DNA of 64,000 nucleotides from Bacillaceae bacterium (GTDB lineage Bacteria > Bacillota > Bacilli > JACDOE01): positions 933,205 to 997,204 of the forward strand of contig JACDOE010000001.1 of NCBI GenBank assembly GCA_017656255.1, written 5' to 3'. This document shows, piece by piece, positions 26,718 through 35,292 of the stretch (position 1 is the stretch's first letter; every line of letters starts with the position of its first letter). The notes below the pieces were generated by a model, which saw only the letters and a program-made list of their open reading frames with translations, was not told the origin of the DNA and ran no database searches. A program made the position numbers and the translations under genes.

Positions 26718-27533
26718 TTAATTTATATGTGAGTTCCTGTTATCGTAGGGGCGAGATTTAAAATGAGGCTTTCTCTTTTCAACAAAGGAAGCCACTCCTT
26801 CCGGAAAGTCATGTGGATGGACAAAGTTTGAATCTTCCCAACACTCTTTATGCGCTTGAATACAATTACTTACAGATCTTTTAATCGCATATAATGATGC
26901 AGCAGATTGCCTTGAAATGATCCTCGCAGTTTTTATTGTAAAGCTGTCAAGTTCATCTTCTTCTACCAGATAATTCAACAATCCCAGCTGATAGCTTTCC
27001 TCTGCATCAAAAAATCTACCGGTATACACAAGATCTTTGGTACGGCCGGGGCCAATCAGGTCTACCAGACGTTTGGTAAATTTGTTATTCAACATAATTC
27101 CCAGTCGTCCCACAGGAATGCCAAGTTTGACATTTGGAGAACCTATACGCAGGTCACAGGCTAGAGCCAGTTCGAGACCGGCCCCCATTGCTGGTCCATT
27201 CATCATGCAGAGAGTGGGCAGAGGTAACGTTTCAAATGTGGAAATTGCTTTTTCCATTTTTTCGAAAGCCTCTTCAGCATCTTCGACAGACATTTTGTAG
27301 AATTCTTTGATATCGGAGCCTGCTGTAAAATAGCCTCTGGAACCCCTCAAAATCACAACTCTATTTTTTGGGTTATGCAAAATTCGTTGTCCTGTCTCCT
27401 CTAACTCCTCCCACATTTTTGTTGAAAGTGCATTACGAACACGTGGTCGATACAGAGTTACAATAGCCAGACCTGCAGACTCTTGAAGTGTAATCTTGGC
27501 TTGATTTTCAACTCGTTTAATCATGACTTTCAT
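26718..27533 (-). CDS. crotonase-family protein lacking the second catalytic Glu
   Basis: ATG 27533 is chosen for the TTGGAG site seven bases upstream; the longer frame has none. The 271-aa protein has the crotonase fold motifs (RGYFTAGSDIKEF, GAGLELALACD), but the second glutamate is missing: LGIPVGRLGI aligns with FGLPEVKLGI of the neighbour. It is therefore unlikely to be a standard hydratase; isomerase, hydrolase or retro-Claisen chemistry is possible. It lies between its own -24/-12 site and a terminator, next to the activator gene. Confidence 0.85.
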   Translation of the reverse strand: MKVMIKRVENQAKITLQESAGLAIVTLYRPRVRNALSTKMWEELEETGQRILHNPKNRVVILRGSRGYFTAGSDIKEFYKMSVEDAEEAFEKMEKAISTFETLPLPTLCMMNGPAMGAGLELALACDLRIGSPNVKLGIPVGRLGIMLNNKFTKRLVDLIGPGRTKDLVYTGRFFDAEESYQLGLLNYLVEEDELDSFTIKTARIISRQSAASLYAIKRSVSNCIQAHKECWEDSNFVHPHDFPEGVASFVEKRKPHFKSRPYDNRNSHIN

Positions 27534-27579
27534 ACCATCACTCCAATCGATCGTAAGGTACCTGTCATAGTTAAACAAA

Positions 27580-27595
27580 TGCAAAAATCAAGCCA
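27580..27595 (-). promoter_or_regulatory. sigma-54 (-24/-12) promoter of the second crotonase gene
   Basis: Minus strand TGGCTTGATTTTTGCA matches TGGCACRnnnnTTGCW with correct GG/GC spacing. It sits between the activator stop and the crotonase start, so the gene can be induced independently of the activator transcript. Confidence 0.75.
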
Positions 27596-27604
27596 AAAAA
27601 AACA

Positions 27605-28975
27605 TTATTTAATTCCGTATTTTTTTAGTTTTGCATAAAAAGTTTTTCTGCTGATTCCCAATTTTTCAATTGCTTCAGTACGGGTTCGACTGGAGCGAAT
27701 TGTGTCTAACAGTTTTTTTCTTTCCACTTCTTCTAATGTAAGAGCTAAATCAGATTTTGTAGATTTTGTGGAATAATGAGAGTGATTGGCCGAATTTGAT
27801 TGTTCCGAATTACCAGCGTTACGTATATATTCCGGAATATCCTCATACAAAAAAGTAGAATGAGAACAGACTACAATCATTCTTTCAAGCACATTATATA
27901 ATTCGCGAATATTGCCCGGCCAGTCATACCGACGAAAAGTCTCATAAATGTGATCGTTGAGGGTAACAGGTTTATTGTACTTGGAGATCAGTGTGCTCAA
28001 AATATTACTGGCAATGTAAGGAATGTCCACCTTTCGTTCTCGCAGTGGCGGAATGTGAATTGGTACTACATTTAATCGATAGTACAGATCTTCACGAAAT
28101 AATCCCTGCTTAATCAAAGCGGGCAAATCACGATTTGTTGCACAAATAATACGAATATTTAAAGGATAAATTTTCGTTCCACCAACTTTATGATATTTCC
28201 TCTCTTGAATTACCCTGAGTAATTTAGCCTGTACATTCATTGACATTTCTCCAATTTCATCAAGAAACAGGGTGCCTTGATTGGCCAGTTCCAATAACCC
28301 TTTTTTTCCTCCTTTGCGTGATCCGGTAAAAGATCCTTCCTCATAACCAAACAGTTCACTCTCAAATAATGGTTCCGGAATTGAAGCCATATTGATTGGT
28401 ACGAAGGGACGATCCTTACGGGTACTTGTTTCATGGATTGCTCTGGCAAATACCTCCTTGCCAACCCCGCTTTCTCCATATAATAAAACGGAAGCATCAG
28501 AGCCGGATACTTTGCGTGCAATTTGAACAGCACTCTTCATTTTTGACTCCTGACTTTCCAGTAGTGTAAACGGGCTCCTATCAATCTGGCCTTCTAGTTG
28601 AATAGAATACATCCGATAGCGTTCCAGCTCTTCCTGTAATTTTCTGATCTCACTAATATCTTTCATAATGGTTACTGCTCCCACTACTTCGCCGTCTTCC
28701 AACAACGGCGTAATATTAGCATAGATATGTTTCTTTAATGAATGTACATAACTATAATCATTAATAAGCGCCTTTCCACTTTTTAAAACATCCAGTATTC
28801 TGGCTTTTTCTTCAATTGTACTTAATTTTTTCCCGATTAATTTATGTTTCGGCACATTAAATTGACGTGAATAAGCAGAGTTTACAAAGATGATGGTACT
28901 GTCCTTCCAGACTACGATCACCGGATCTTCCATTGATTCCATGATGGATATTAAATGTTTTTTTTCCAACTGCAT
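27605..28975 (-). CDS. sigma-54-dependent transcriptional activator (PAS-AAA-Fis)
   Basis: A 456-aa enhancer-binding protein: N-terminal PAS domain (about 5-115), AAA+ domain with Walker A GESGVGKE (167-174) and Walker B TLFLDE (235-240), arginine-finger region, and a C-terminal Fis-type helix (TRTEAIEKLGISRKTFYAKL). The sigma-54 contact loop reads GSFTGS (214-219) instead of GAFTGA; the essential Thr is kept. The PAS domain probably senses a pathway intermediate or redox state. The ATG has AGGAGG upstream. Two -24/-12 promoters next to it are the likely targets. Confidence 0.93.
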   Translation of the reverse strand: MQLEKKHLISIMESMEDPVIVVWKDSTIIFVNSAYSRQFNVPKHKLIGKKLSTIEEKARILDVLKSGKALINDYSYVHSLKKHIYANITPLLEDGEVVGAVTIMKDISEIRKLQEELERYRMYSIQLEGQIDRSPFTLLESQESKMKSAVQIARKVSGSDASVLLYGESGVGKEVFARAIHETSTRKDRPFVPINMASIPEPLFESELFGYEEGSFTGSRKGGKKGLLELANQGTLFLDEIGEMSMNVQAKLLRVIQERKYHKVGGTKIYPLNIRIICATNRDLPALIKQGLFREDLYYRLNVVPIHIPPLRERKVDIPYIASNILSTLISKYNKPVTLNDHIYETFRRYDWPGNIRELYNVLERMIVVCSHSTFLYEDIPEYIRNAGNSEQSNSANHSHYSTKSTKSDLALTLEEVERKKLLDTIRSSRTRTEAIEKLGISRKTFYAKLKKYGIK

Positions 28976-29191
28976 ATGTATTCCTCCTGTATTGTATTAA
29001 TCAGGATTAAAATATACTAATTATTCAAACTTTTCTAACTTATTATCTAAAGTATAACATAAATTTACTGTTTTTCTGATTTTTTATAAGGAAATTTTTA
29101 CTCACAAAGTTTATTATTAAAGACAAGGGATTAGGTCTATATTTGACTGTCTTATGGTTTGAGTTACTCACTATAGAGGGTTCAAATAAAC
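28976..29191. other. intergenic region upstream of the activator
   Basis: AT-rich, no open frame with a ribosome site on either strand. It must hold the promoter of the activator gene, but I see no unambiguous -35/-10 or -24/-12 pair. Confidence 0.5.
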
Positions 29192-29232
29192 AAAATGGCG
29201 TACCAAATTGTTATCAATTGGCACGCCATTTT
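29192..29232. terminator. terminator between feoB part 2 and the activator region
   Basis: AAAATGGCGT-CCA-ATT pairs with AATTGG-ACGCCATTTT (about 17-bp arms, one mismatch, one bulge). It has T-runs on both ends, so it can serve the minus-strand feo operon and insulate the region. Confidence 0.8.
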
Positions 29233-29328
29233 ACATGCTATTTTTATTTTGCACTTCCTGAAGTTCTTCCGTTAGCATTCAAATGCACTGGGTTTTTTTA
29301 TGGACTGGCTTTGATAGTTTGTCGGGTT

Positions 29329-30729
29329 TTACACCCATCCCAGACTTCTTGCGAGTGTCGCGGTGATCAGCGTGACACCCACCGCAATCGTGGTTGGAAT
29401 GGCAAAAGCCATGAAGGTCCATTTTGCACTTTTTGTTTCCTGATAGATATTGAACAATGTGGTCCCACAGGGATAATGCAGCAGTGAAAAAAGCATCATA
29501 TTCAATGCTGTCAGCCAGGTCCAGCCCTGGTTGACGAAAATGTGCTTCAACTCACTCAGACTGTCGATCTCCAGCATGGCTCCCTGGGACAGATACCCCA
29601 TCAACAGGATTGGAATGACAATTTCATTGGCCGGTAACCCCAGAATGAAGGCTGCGATGATAAATCCGTCCATTCCCAGCAATTGTCCGAACGGGTCCAG
29701 AAAATTGACGAAATACATGAAGATGCTGGTATCGCCGATATAGATATTGGCAAAGATCCAGGTGATGATGGAAGCAGGAGCAGCGACAATGACCGCTCTT
29801 TTCAGGACATTCCATGACTTATCCAGGCTGGCCCGGATCACGGTATTGAGGATTTTCGGCCGGCGATACGGCGGCAATTCCAGCGTATAATGGGTTGGCA
29901 CTCCACGTAAAGCCGTTTTAGACAGAGTCCATGATACCAGAAGGGTCACCAGAACACCGAACAACACCATGCCCATCAGGATCAGAGCCGTAACCAGCGT
30001 CGCCGAACTCCCTGCAAATCCCGCCGCCATAAAAAGGGATGCCAGCAGGATTAACGTGGGCCAGCGCCCGTTGCAGGGAACAAAGTTATTGGTCAGGATC
30101 GCCAGCATGCGCTCCCGTGGCGATTCGATAATACGTGTGGACATCACGGCCGCGGCATTACATCCGAAGCCCATCGCCATCGTAAGCGACTGTTTGCCGT
30201 GAGCGCCCGCCCATTTAAACAATCGGTCCATGTTAAACGCTACCCGCGGCAAATACCCGTAATTTTCAAGTAAATAAAAGATGGGGAAGAAAATAGCCAT
30301 TGGCGGAAGCATGACACTGACAACCCAGGCGGTTCCTCGGAACAGCCCGTGCACCAGGATACCATGTAACCAGCCGGGTGCGCCGATCGCCATGAACAGG
30401 GCCGTCAACCAGCCCTCCACCCGGGCAAATGTTTCGGCCAGCATACTCGAAGGCACATTGGCCCCGGCAATGGTAAACCAGAAAATCACGCCCAGCATGA
30501 TCAGCATGATCGGATAACCCCAGATGGGCGAAGTCAGAATCCGGTCCAGTTTTTCCGTCCGGTCCTGTTCCCCTGCCCCGGTATATATAACAGCTTCCCT
30601 GCTGAGTTCACGGCTGGTACGATAAATTGATTCAGCAATTTCGTCCTCAATCTGTGCATCAGATAAAGATGTCGCCCTGCTAATCAGATTGTTTAAGGAC
30701 TCAGGTATGGCAGCTGACGGAGAGTTCAC
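29329..30729 (-). CDS. ferrous iron transporter FeoB, membrane part
   Basis: A 466-aa polytopic protein equal to the C-terminal portion of FeoB (two Gate domains and the core: MAMGFGCNAAAVMSTR, NNFVPCNGRWPTLI, FILGLPANEIVIPILL). It has no G domain of its own. It starts at GTG 30729, 29 nt before the end of the GTPase gene, with GGAG nine bases upstream. Together the two products would form a complete Fe2+ transporter. Confidence 0.92.
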   Translation of the reverse strand: MNSPSAAIPESLNNLISRATSLSDAQIEDEIAESIYRTSRELSREAVIYTGAGEQDRTEKLDRILTSPIWGYPIMLIMLGVIFWFTIAGANVPSSMLAETFARVEGWLTALFMAIGAPGWLHGILVHGLFRGTAWVVSVMLPPMAIFFPIFYLLENYGYLPRVAFNMDRLFKWAGAHGKQSLTMAMGFGCNAAAVMSTRIIESPRERMLAILTNNFVPCNGRWPTLILLASLFMAAGFAGSSATLVTALILMGMVLFGVLVTLLVSWTLSKTALRGVPTHYTLELPPYRRPKILNTVIRASLDKSWNVLKRAVIVAAPASIITWIFANIYIGDTSIFMYFVNFLDPFGQLLGMDGFIIAAFILGLPANEIVIPILLMGYLSQGAMLEIDSLSELKHIFVNQGWTWLTALNMMLFSLLHYPCGTTLFNIYQETKSAKWTFMAFAIPTTIAVGVTLITATLARSLGWV

Positions 30730-31429
30730 CGGTTTCCACTCCTTTCCCGCGTTGATTCAATAATTGATCCTGCAACGTTTTTAATAGACTATAATCGCCA
30801 TCCAGCAAGCGAAGGGCGATCCAGCGAGCCGGATACTGATCCCCCACTATTTTCCGCACATCAGGTTCAATCTCCCGTATTTTTTGCTCCAGATCTTCCG
30901 AGTAAGTTACCCGGTAAGGACGGGTTGTGATCTTTCCTTCTGCCATGCGTTCAATGGCATCCAGAAGTTGATCGATTCCCTGTTTATTCCGGGCCGATAT
31001 TTTCACCACGGGTACACCCAGCCGGTCGGCCAGTTTCCGGTCATGAATAGTCATCCCTTTTTTCTCCGCTTCATCCATCAGATTGATACAAAGAATTACC
31101 CGATCCGTCATTTCCATGACCTGCAGGGCCAGGTTCAGGTTTCGTTCCATCGCAGTGGCATCCATGACGACAACCGTCACATCCGGTTTTTCAAAAACAA
31201 TATAATCTCGTGCCACTTCCTCATCGGCCGAGTTGGCATACAGGGAGTACGTTCCCGGCAAATCAACCAGGGTATATTCCTGATTGTTGTGAACATAGGT
31301 TCCTTCCGCACGGATGACGGTTTTTCCCGGCCAGTTTCCCGTGTGTTGCTTCAGCCCGGTCAGTGTATTGAACAACGTACTTTTTCCCGTGTTGGGATTG
31401 CCGGCCAGCGCAACGCGATAGGACGTCAT
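30701..31429 (-). CDS. ferrous iron transporter FeoB, GTPase part
   Basis: A 242-aa soluble G protein: G1 GNPNTGKST, G3 DLPGTYSL, G4 NLMD and G5 SAR are all present, followed by the helical GDI-like region. In normal FeoB this is fused to the membrane part; here it stops at 30701 in another frame. Its start overlaps the feoA stop by 4 bp. The reading frame shows no decay, so the split looks functional. Confidence 0.92.
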   Translation of the reverse strand: MTSYRVALAGNPNTGKSTLFNTLTGLKQHTGNWPGKTVIRAEGTYVHNNQEYTLVDLPGTYSLYANSADEEVARDYIVFEKPDVTVVVMDATAMERNLNLALQVMEMTDRVILCINLMDEAEKKGMTIHDRKLADRLGVPVVKISARNKQGIDQLLDAIERMAEGKITTRPYRVTYSEDLEQKIREIEPDVRKIVGDQYPARWIALRLLDGDYSLLKTLQDQLLNQRGKGVETGELSVSCHT

Positions 31430-31683
31430 CCCTGATCACCTCCAATTTCTTCTACCCATATTCGTGAACTCTCTTCCTGACGTAAGGCAATGGTCGTGTG
31501 ACTGACCCGATAAGCGACCGGATCCCCCATCGGGCTTCTCTGCAGAACTTTGACGCAAGCACCCGGAACAAATCCCAGATCCAGCAACCTCCTTCTCATC
31601 GTTCCTTCCACCTGTAACGATTTAATCTGGACAACCTCTCCTGACTGACAATCATAAAGGGTTTTGGTTTTATTCAACACCAT
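31426..31683 (-). CDS. feoA: ferrous iron transport protein FeoA
   Basis: An 85-aa SH3-like protein (GTMRRRLLDLGFVPGACVKVL, then GDPVAYRVSHTTIALRQEE), the small cytoplasmic partner of FeoB. It is the first gene of the feoA-feoB(GTPase)-feoB(membrane) operon, with a GGAGGAATAAC ribosome site and a well-spaced sigma-A promoter upstream. Confidence 0.92.
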   Translation of the reverse strand: MVLNKTKTLYDCQSGEVVQIKSLQVEGTMRRRLLDLGFVPGACVKVLQRSPMGDPVAYRVSHTTIALRQEESSRIWVEEIGGDQG

Positions 31684-31751
31684 TTGTTATTCCTCCGGTC
31701 AAATAAATTGCGTTTAGTTTAAAAAGTTTACCATGTGCAACTTTTGATTTC

Positions 31752-31780
31752 ATCTTATGCTTTTGCTGAGAAAGTGTCAA
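31752..31780 (-). promoter_or_regulatory. sigma-A promoter of the feo operon
   Basis: Minus strand TTGACA (31775-31780) and TAAGAT (31752-31757) with a 17-bp spacer; the leader to feoA is about 60 nt. Confidence 0.75.
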
Positions 31781-31808
31781 TGTTTTTTTGTGCATATGTG
31801 AAAATATT

Positions 31809-31822
31809 TTTCCTTAAGGAAA
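31809..31822. promoter_or_regulatory. MntR/DtxR-like palindrome upstream of feo
   Basis: TTTCCTTAAGGAAA is a perfect 14-bp palindrome that closely resembles the core of the Bacillus MntR operator (TTTGCCTTAAGGAAAC, from memory). It lies about 30 bp upstream of the -35 box, an unusual place for a simple repressor, so the assignment is tentative. Confidence 0.45.
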
Positions 31823-31835
31823 CTTTTTGTTCACA

Positions 31836-31862
31836 ATAAAACGGCATTGTGAAAATGCCGTT
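31836..31862 (-). terminator. terminator after cobQ and the small gene
   Basis: AACGGCATT pairs with AATGCCGTT (9 bp) and is followed by TTTTATT on the minus strand. Confidence 0.75.
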
Positions 31863-31925
31863 CTTGTAAAATCCCTTTATAAAAGTTTAACGGTTTGGAA
31901 GCTAACTGCTTCCGTCGGGAATTTT

Positions 31926-32129
31926 TCAGCCTCCTTCAACGCAGGTCAAATCTGAACTGCCGACGACCTTGTTTAATTCGGTCATGAGTGTGGGAAGTTG
32001 TGATTTCTTAACAAGTTTATCGATCGGCCATGAACTGTCAGGCGATACGTGATACTTTAGAAAAACGGTTCTTGTTTCCTCCCATATCATGACGATTTGT
32101 GAGGGAGACATGTTGCTCTGAATGACCAT
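31926..32129 (-). CDS. small protein, DUF1858/ScdA_N-like
   Basis: ATG 32129 is chosen for GGTGGAG upstream. The 67-aa protein begins MVIQSNMSPSQIVMIWEET and contains a short helical bundle pattern (VFLKYHV, IDKLVKKSQLPTLMTEL). This resembles DUF1858/ScdA N-terminal domains, but without their cysteine pair. It is 30 bp after cobQ and ends the transcript. Function unknown. Confidence 0.55.
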   Translation of the reverse strand: MVIQSNMSPSQIVMIWEETRTVFLKYHVSPDSSWPIDKLVKKSQLPTLMTELNKVVGSSDLTCVEGG

Positions 32130-32159
32130 GAATGCTCCACCTTCCCGCGCTGACCGCAA

Positions 32160-33680
32160 TTATGCCCTACTATGATGAACATCCTTAATCCCCATGATCT
32201 CATAGATTTTATCCATATTCACATGTTCCCGGACGACTGAGGCGAGTGACGCATAGATGGCCTCACGGCGTTCAGCTTCAGACAACACTTTTTCAGCAAC
32301 AGGCGGTATCGATTTTTCCCTTCGAATCTGGTTCAGCCACTCCCGTGTAAACATCCGGTTATGAAAGATGCCATGTAAATATGTTCCCCATATGTGACCA
32401 TTATGCGTGACAGCGCCGTCCAGCCGCCCGTCTCTCAACTCTATCAACGGTTGGGCGCCATCTTTCAGCTGACTCCGGCCAAGATGTATTTCATAGCCTT
32501 CAATTTTATCCCCGCGTCCAATTGGGAGACCGGTTAATGTCCCTTCTACTTGTTTCGTGTGTTTATCACCGATGTATCGAGTCTCAATCGGCAATAATCC
32601 AAGCCCGTCCAGACAGGGATGTTCCGATTCGATGCCGTCCGGATCTTGAAGCGTCTGTCCGAGCATCTGGTAGCCTCCGCAGATGCCCACAACATGGGCT
32701 CCCCTGCGGGCGGCCTTAACAATGAGATCGGAAAATCCGCGGCTGTTCAACCATAGAAGATCTTCCGTTGTGTTTTTGGTACCGGGGATAATAATCACAT
32801 CCGGATCATCCCATTCATCCACGGATGAGATGACATTCACCCTGACTCCCGGCTCCTCATACAAGGGATCAAGGTCCGTAAAATTGGAAATACGGGGCAA
32901 TTGTATAACTGTAATCCTGAGTGTATCCGGAGATTCATCCTGTTTTTTCAATTGTAATGACGAAAGGGCCAGCGAATCTTCCGCTTCCACCCCCGTCTCC
33001 ACGTAAGGAATGACTCCCAGTACCGGAATCCCCGTATACTCTTCCAGCCAGTCCAGTCCCGGTTGCAGGATGGACAGATCTCCGCGAAATTTGTTAATCA
33101 GAAATCCTTTCACCCGTTTTCGTTCATGCGGATCCAGTAGGGCCAGGGTCCCCACAAGTGAAGCGAACACCCCGCCGCGGTTGATATCTGCAGCCAGGAT
33201 GACAGGTGCATCCGCCAGTTCAGCCACTTTCATATTGACAATGTCCCGATCCTTCAGATTAATTTCCGCCGGACTGCCGGCCCCTTCTATTACCACAATG
33301 TCATAGTGCTCCCGCAGTCTATTTAACGAATCTTCAACCACCGGCCACAGCTGGTCGACATAGGTCTCTCGATATTCTCCCGCCTTGACATCCCTCAATC
33401 TTTTTCCATGGACAATCACTTCCGCTGTCATGCTCTGTTTTGGTTTCAGCAGGATCGGGTTCATGTCCACCGTTGCTTCAATCCCGCACGCCTCGGCCTG
33501 AACTCCCTGTGCCCGGCCGATTTCACCCCCGTCACGGGTTATGTATGAATTAAGAGCCATGTTTTGCGATTTGAAAGGGGCCACACGAAATCCGTCTTCC
33601 TTAAAAATACGGCACAGCGCTGTACATAGAACGCTTTTTCCGACGTCAGAAGCCGTCCCTTGCAGCATAATCGTTTTCAT
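32160..33680 (-). CDS. cobQ: cobyric acid synthase CobQ/CbiP
   Basis: A 506-aa glutamine-dependent amidotransferase. The N-terminal dethiobiotin-synthetase-like ATP domain reads MLQGTASDVGKSVLCTAL; the triad-type GATase domain has the catalytic cysteine in HVVGICGGYQMLG and a histidine in YLHGIFHN. It amidates four side chains of adenosylcobyrinic acid. No other corrin genes are in the window, but a cobalamin-dependent ribonucleotide reductase is encoded at 40772. Confidence 0.95.
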   Translation of the reverse strand: MKTIMLQGTASDVGKSVLCTALCRIFKEDGFRVAPFKSQNMALNSYITRDGGEIGRAQGVQAEACGIEATVDMNPILLKPKQSMTAEVIVHGKRLRDVKAGEYRETYVDQLWPVVEDSLNRLREHYDIVVIEGAGSPAEINLKDRDIVNMKVAELADAPVILAADINRGGVFASLVGTLALLDPHERKRVKGFLINKFRGDLSILQPGLDWLEEYTGIPVLGVIPYVETGVEAEDSLALSSLQLKKQDESPDTLRITVIQLPRISNFTDLDPLYEEPGVRVNVISSVDEWDDPDVIIIPGTKNTTEDLLWLNSRGFSDLIVKAARRGAHVVGICGGYQMLGQTLQDPDGIESEHPCLDGLGLLPIETRYIGDKHTKQVEGTLTGLPIGRGDKIEGYEIHLGRSQLKDGAQPLIELRDGRLDGAVTHNGHIWGTYLHGIFHNRMFTREWLNQIRREKSIPPVAEKVLSEAERREAIYASLASVVREHVNMDKIYEIMGIKDVHHSRA

Positions 33681-33762
33681 CGGTCTGTCTCCTCTTCATG
33701 TTACTTCTCTTTAGGTGGCATTTTAAACCATACTCGGGCGAAAGCCAACCTTCATTTTTTTC

Positions 33763-34233
33763 TCACATCAAATCGCGTCCGATCAGATTGGCTGAAACCG
33801 GCTCTTCTCCGATCTCTCTGGCCCATACGGACACCTGACCCATGTGGTGAATTTCATGGGCGATCATATGGCGCAGAACTTCTCCCACTTTGCAGGGGAT
33901 CCGGTTGCCGCCGGGGCTTACATAAGTGACGACCCGCTCATGTTCATCCGGTTGCAAACGTTCAATCATCTCCCCTGTTCTGATCATCTCCCTGTCTGAA
34001 AAAGCTTTGATGCTGTCCAAGGACTGAAAATCCTCATAATCATACCGTGTGATTTCCTCCTGCATGATTCGGGAGACCCACCGTTGTTCCACATCCACAA
34101 CATGAAAAAAAGTTTCTAAAATGCTTCCCATCCCCCCGGTTCTTGAGCGTAACAACTCTTCATGCGGAATCCGGCTGGCCCATTCAAACCACTCATTCCG
34201 TCTTTCCCAGTTATATTTAAAGAAATAGATCAT
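33763..34233 (-). CDS. DinB-family protein
   Basis: ATG 34233 follows AAAGGAGG. The 156-aa four-helix-bundle protein has the DinB/YfiT metal-ligand pattern: a histidine in ETFFHVVDVEQRWV and two in HMIAHEIHHMGQV. DinB-like proteins include thiol transferases and damage-inducible proteins of unknown substrate. It lies upstream of cobQ in the same direction with an 82-bp gap. Confidence 0.85.
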   Translation of the reverse strand: MIYFFKYNWERRNEWFEWASRIPHEELLRSRTGGMGSILETFFHVVDVEQRWVSRIMQEEITRYDYEDFQSLDSIKAFSDREMIRTGEMIERLQPDEHERVVTYVSPGGNRIPCKVGEVLRHMIAHEIHHMGQVSVWAREIGEEPVSANLIGRDLM

Positions 34234-34331
34234 GTTCATCCTCCTTTGTTCAACGCTTCCTATCAAAAGTATAATATAAATGGAAAAACATGATAATAAA
34301 ATGAATAAAAAAACCGTTTAAAGGTGAAGCC

Positions 34332-35249
34332 ATGATTCATTTTGTGATTAATCCCAGTTCCGCCGGGGGACGCGGAAAAAAAATAGGGGCTAAACTCGAA
34401 AGAGCCCTGCAGGAAAGTAAGCTGGACTACACCCTTTATTTTACCAGAGGATCGGGGGATGCCGGTCACTATGTGCAACAAATTATTGAGAATCCGGACG
34501 TTACTGCCGTGATTGCAGTGGGTGGCGACGGGACCGTTCATGAAGTGGCACAGGCATTGATCGGGACGCCGATTCCGCTGGGATTTATCCCTGCCGGTTC
34601 CGGCAATGATTTTGCCCGTGCCTTAAACCTGTCAACCCGTTACAAAAAAGCGTTTAAACATATACCGGCCATCAACACATTGGAAGCCTCCCGGATTGAT
34701 GTGGCGCGGATCAATGACCGCTACTTTGTCAATGGGGCCGGAATCGGTTTTGACGGGGCCGTGGCGAAACATATCAATGAGTCTCAATTGAAGCCCAGGC
34801 TTAACCGGCTCAAGCTGGGCCGGTTTGCCTACCTGTTCAGCGCCCTGAAACTTTTTTTTACCTTCCAGCCCACTGACATGGATCTGATCGTGGATGGGAA
34901 AACATATCACTTCTCCGGGGTATGGTTGATCGCCGTATCCAACATTCCCTTTTACGGGGGAGGCATGAAGATTTGTCCCGATGCTTCCTGTGAGGATGGG
35001 TCACTGGATATTTGCATTGCCCACAATATGAGCCGCATACATTTTTTAAAAAGCTTGATGAAGGTTTTTGCAGGAAATCATGTCCGTGAACCGGGGGTCC
35101 GGATCATGCGGGGGAAAAACATTGAGGTTCGTTCAGACAGTCCTGTTCCGGTACATACAGATGGGGAGACCTGTCACACAACACCTGTCCACATCAGCAT
35201 CCGGAGCGGCAAATTGTTTGTCATGAAAAAACCTGACAACACAGATTAA
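34332..35249 (+). CDS. diacylglycerol/lipid kinase family protein
   Basis: A 305-aa kinase of the DAGK catalytic family. It has the GGDGT signature in IAVGGDGTVHEVA, GFIPAGSGNDFAR, and a C-terminal beta domain (SDSPVPVHTDGE). It likely phosphorylates diacylglycerol (DgkB-like) or another membrane lipid, in the cytoplasm at the membrane. AAAGGTGAAG precedes the ATG, and a strong terminator follows; the gene is monocistronic. Confidence 0.9.
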   Translation: MIHFVINPSSAGGRGKKIGAKLERALQESKLDYTLYFTRGSGDAGHYVQQIIENPDVTAVIAVGGDGTVHEVAQALIGTPIPLGFIPAGSGNDFARALNLSTRYKKAFKHIPAINTLEASRIDVARINDRYFVNGAGIGFDGAVAKHINESQLKPRLNRLKLGRFAYLFSALKLFFTFQPTDMDLIVDGKTYHFSGVWLIAVSNIPFYGGGMKICPDASCEDGSLDICIAHNMSRIHFLKSLMKVFAGNHVREPGVRIMRGKNIEVRSDSPVPVHTDGETCHTTPVHISIRSGKLFVMKKPDNTD

Positions 35250-35276
35250 TCCCCGCGTAAGCGCGGGGATTTTTTT
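35249..35276 (+). terminator. terminator of the lipid kinase gene
   Basis: ATCCCCGCG and CGCGGGGAT form a 9-bp GC-rich stem with a TAAG loop, followed by a run of T residues. The stop codon overlaps the stem. Confidence 0.92.
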
Positions 35277-35292
35277 GTGGCTCAGTAATATT

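Noticed and set aside
31684-31740. Fur box in the feoA leader
   Set aside because: AT-rich pieces such as GTTTAGTTTAAAAAG do not reach a Fur consensus.
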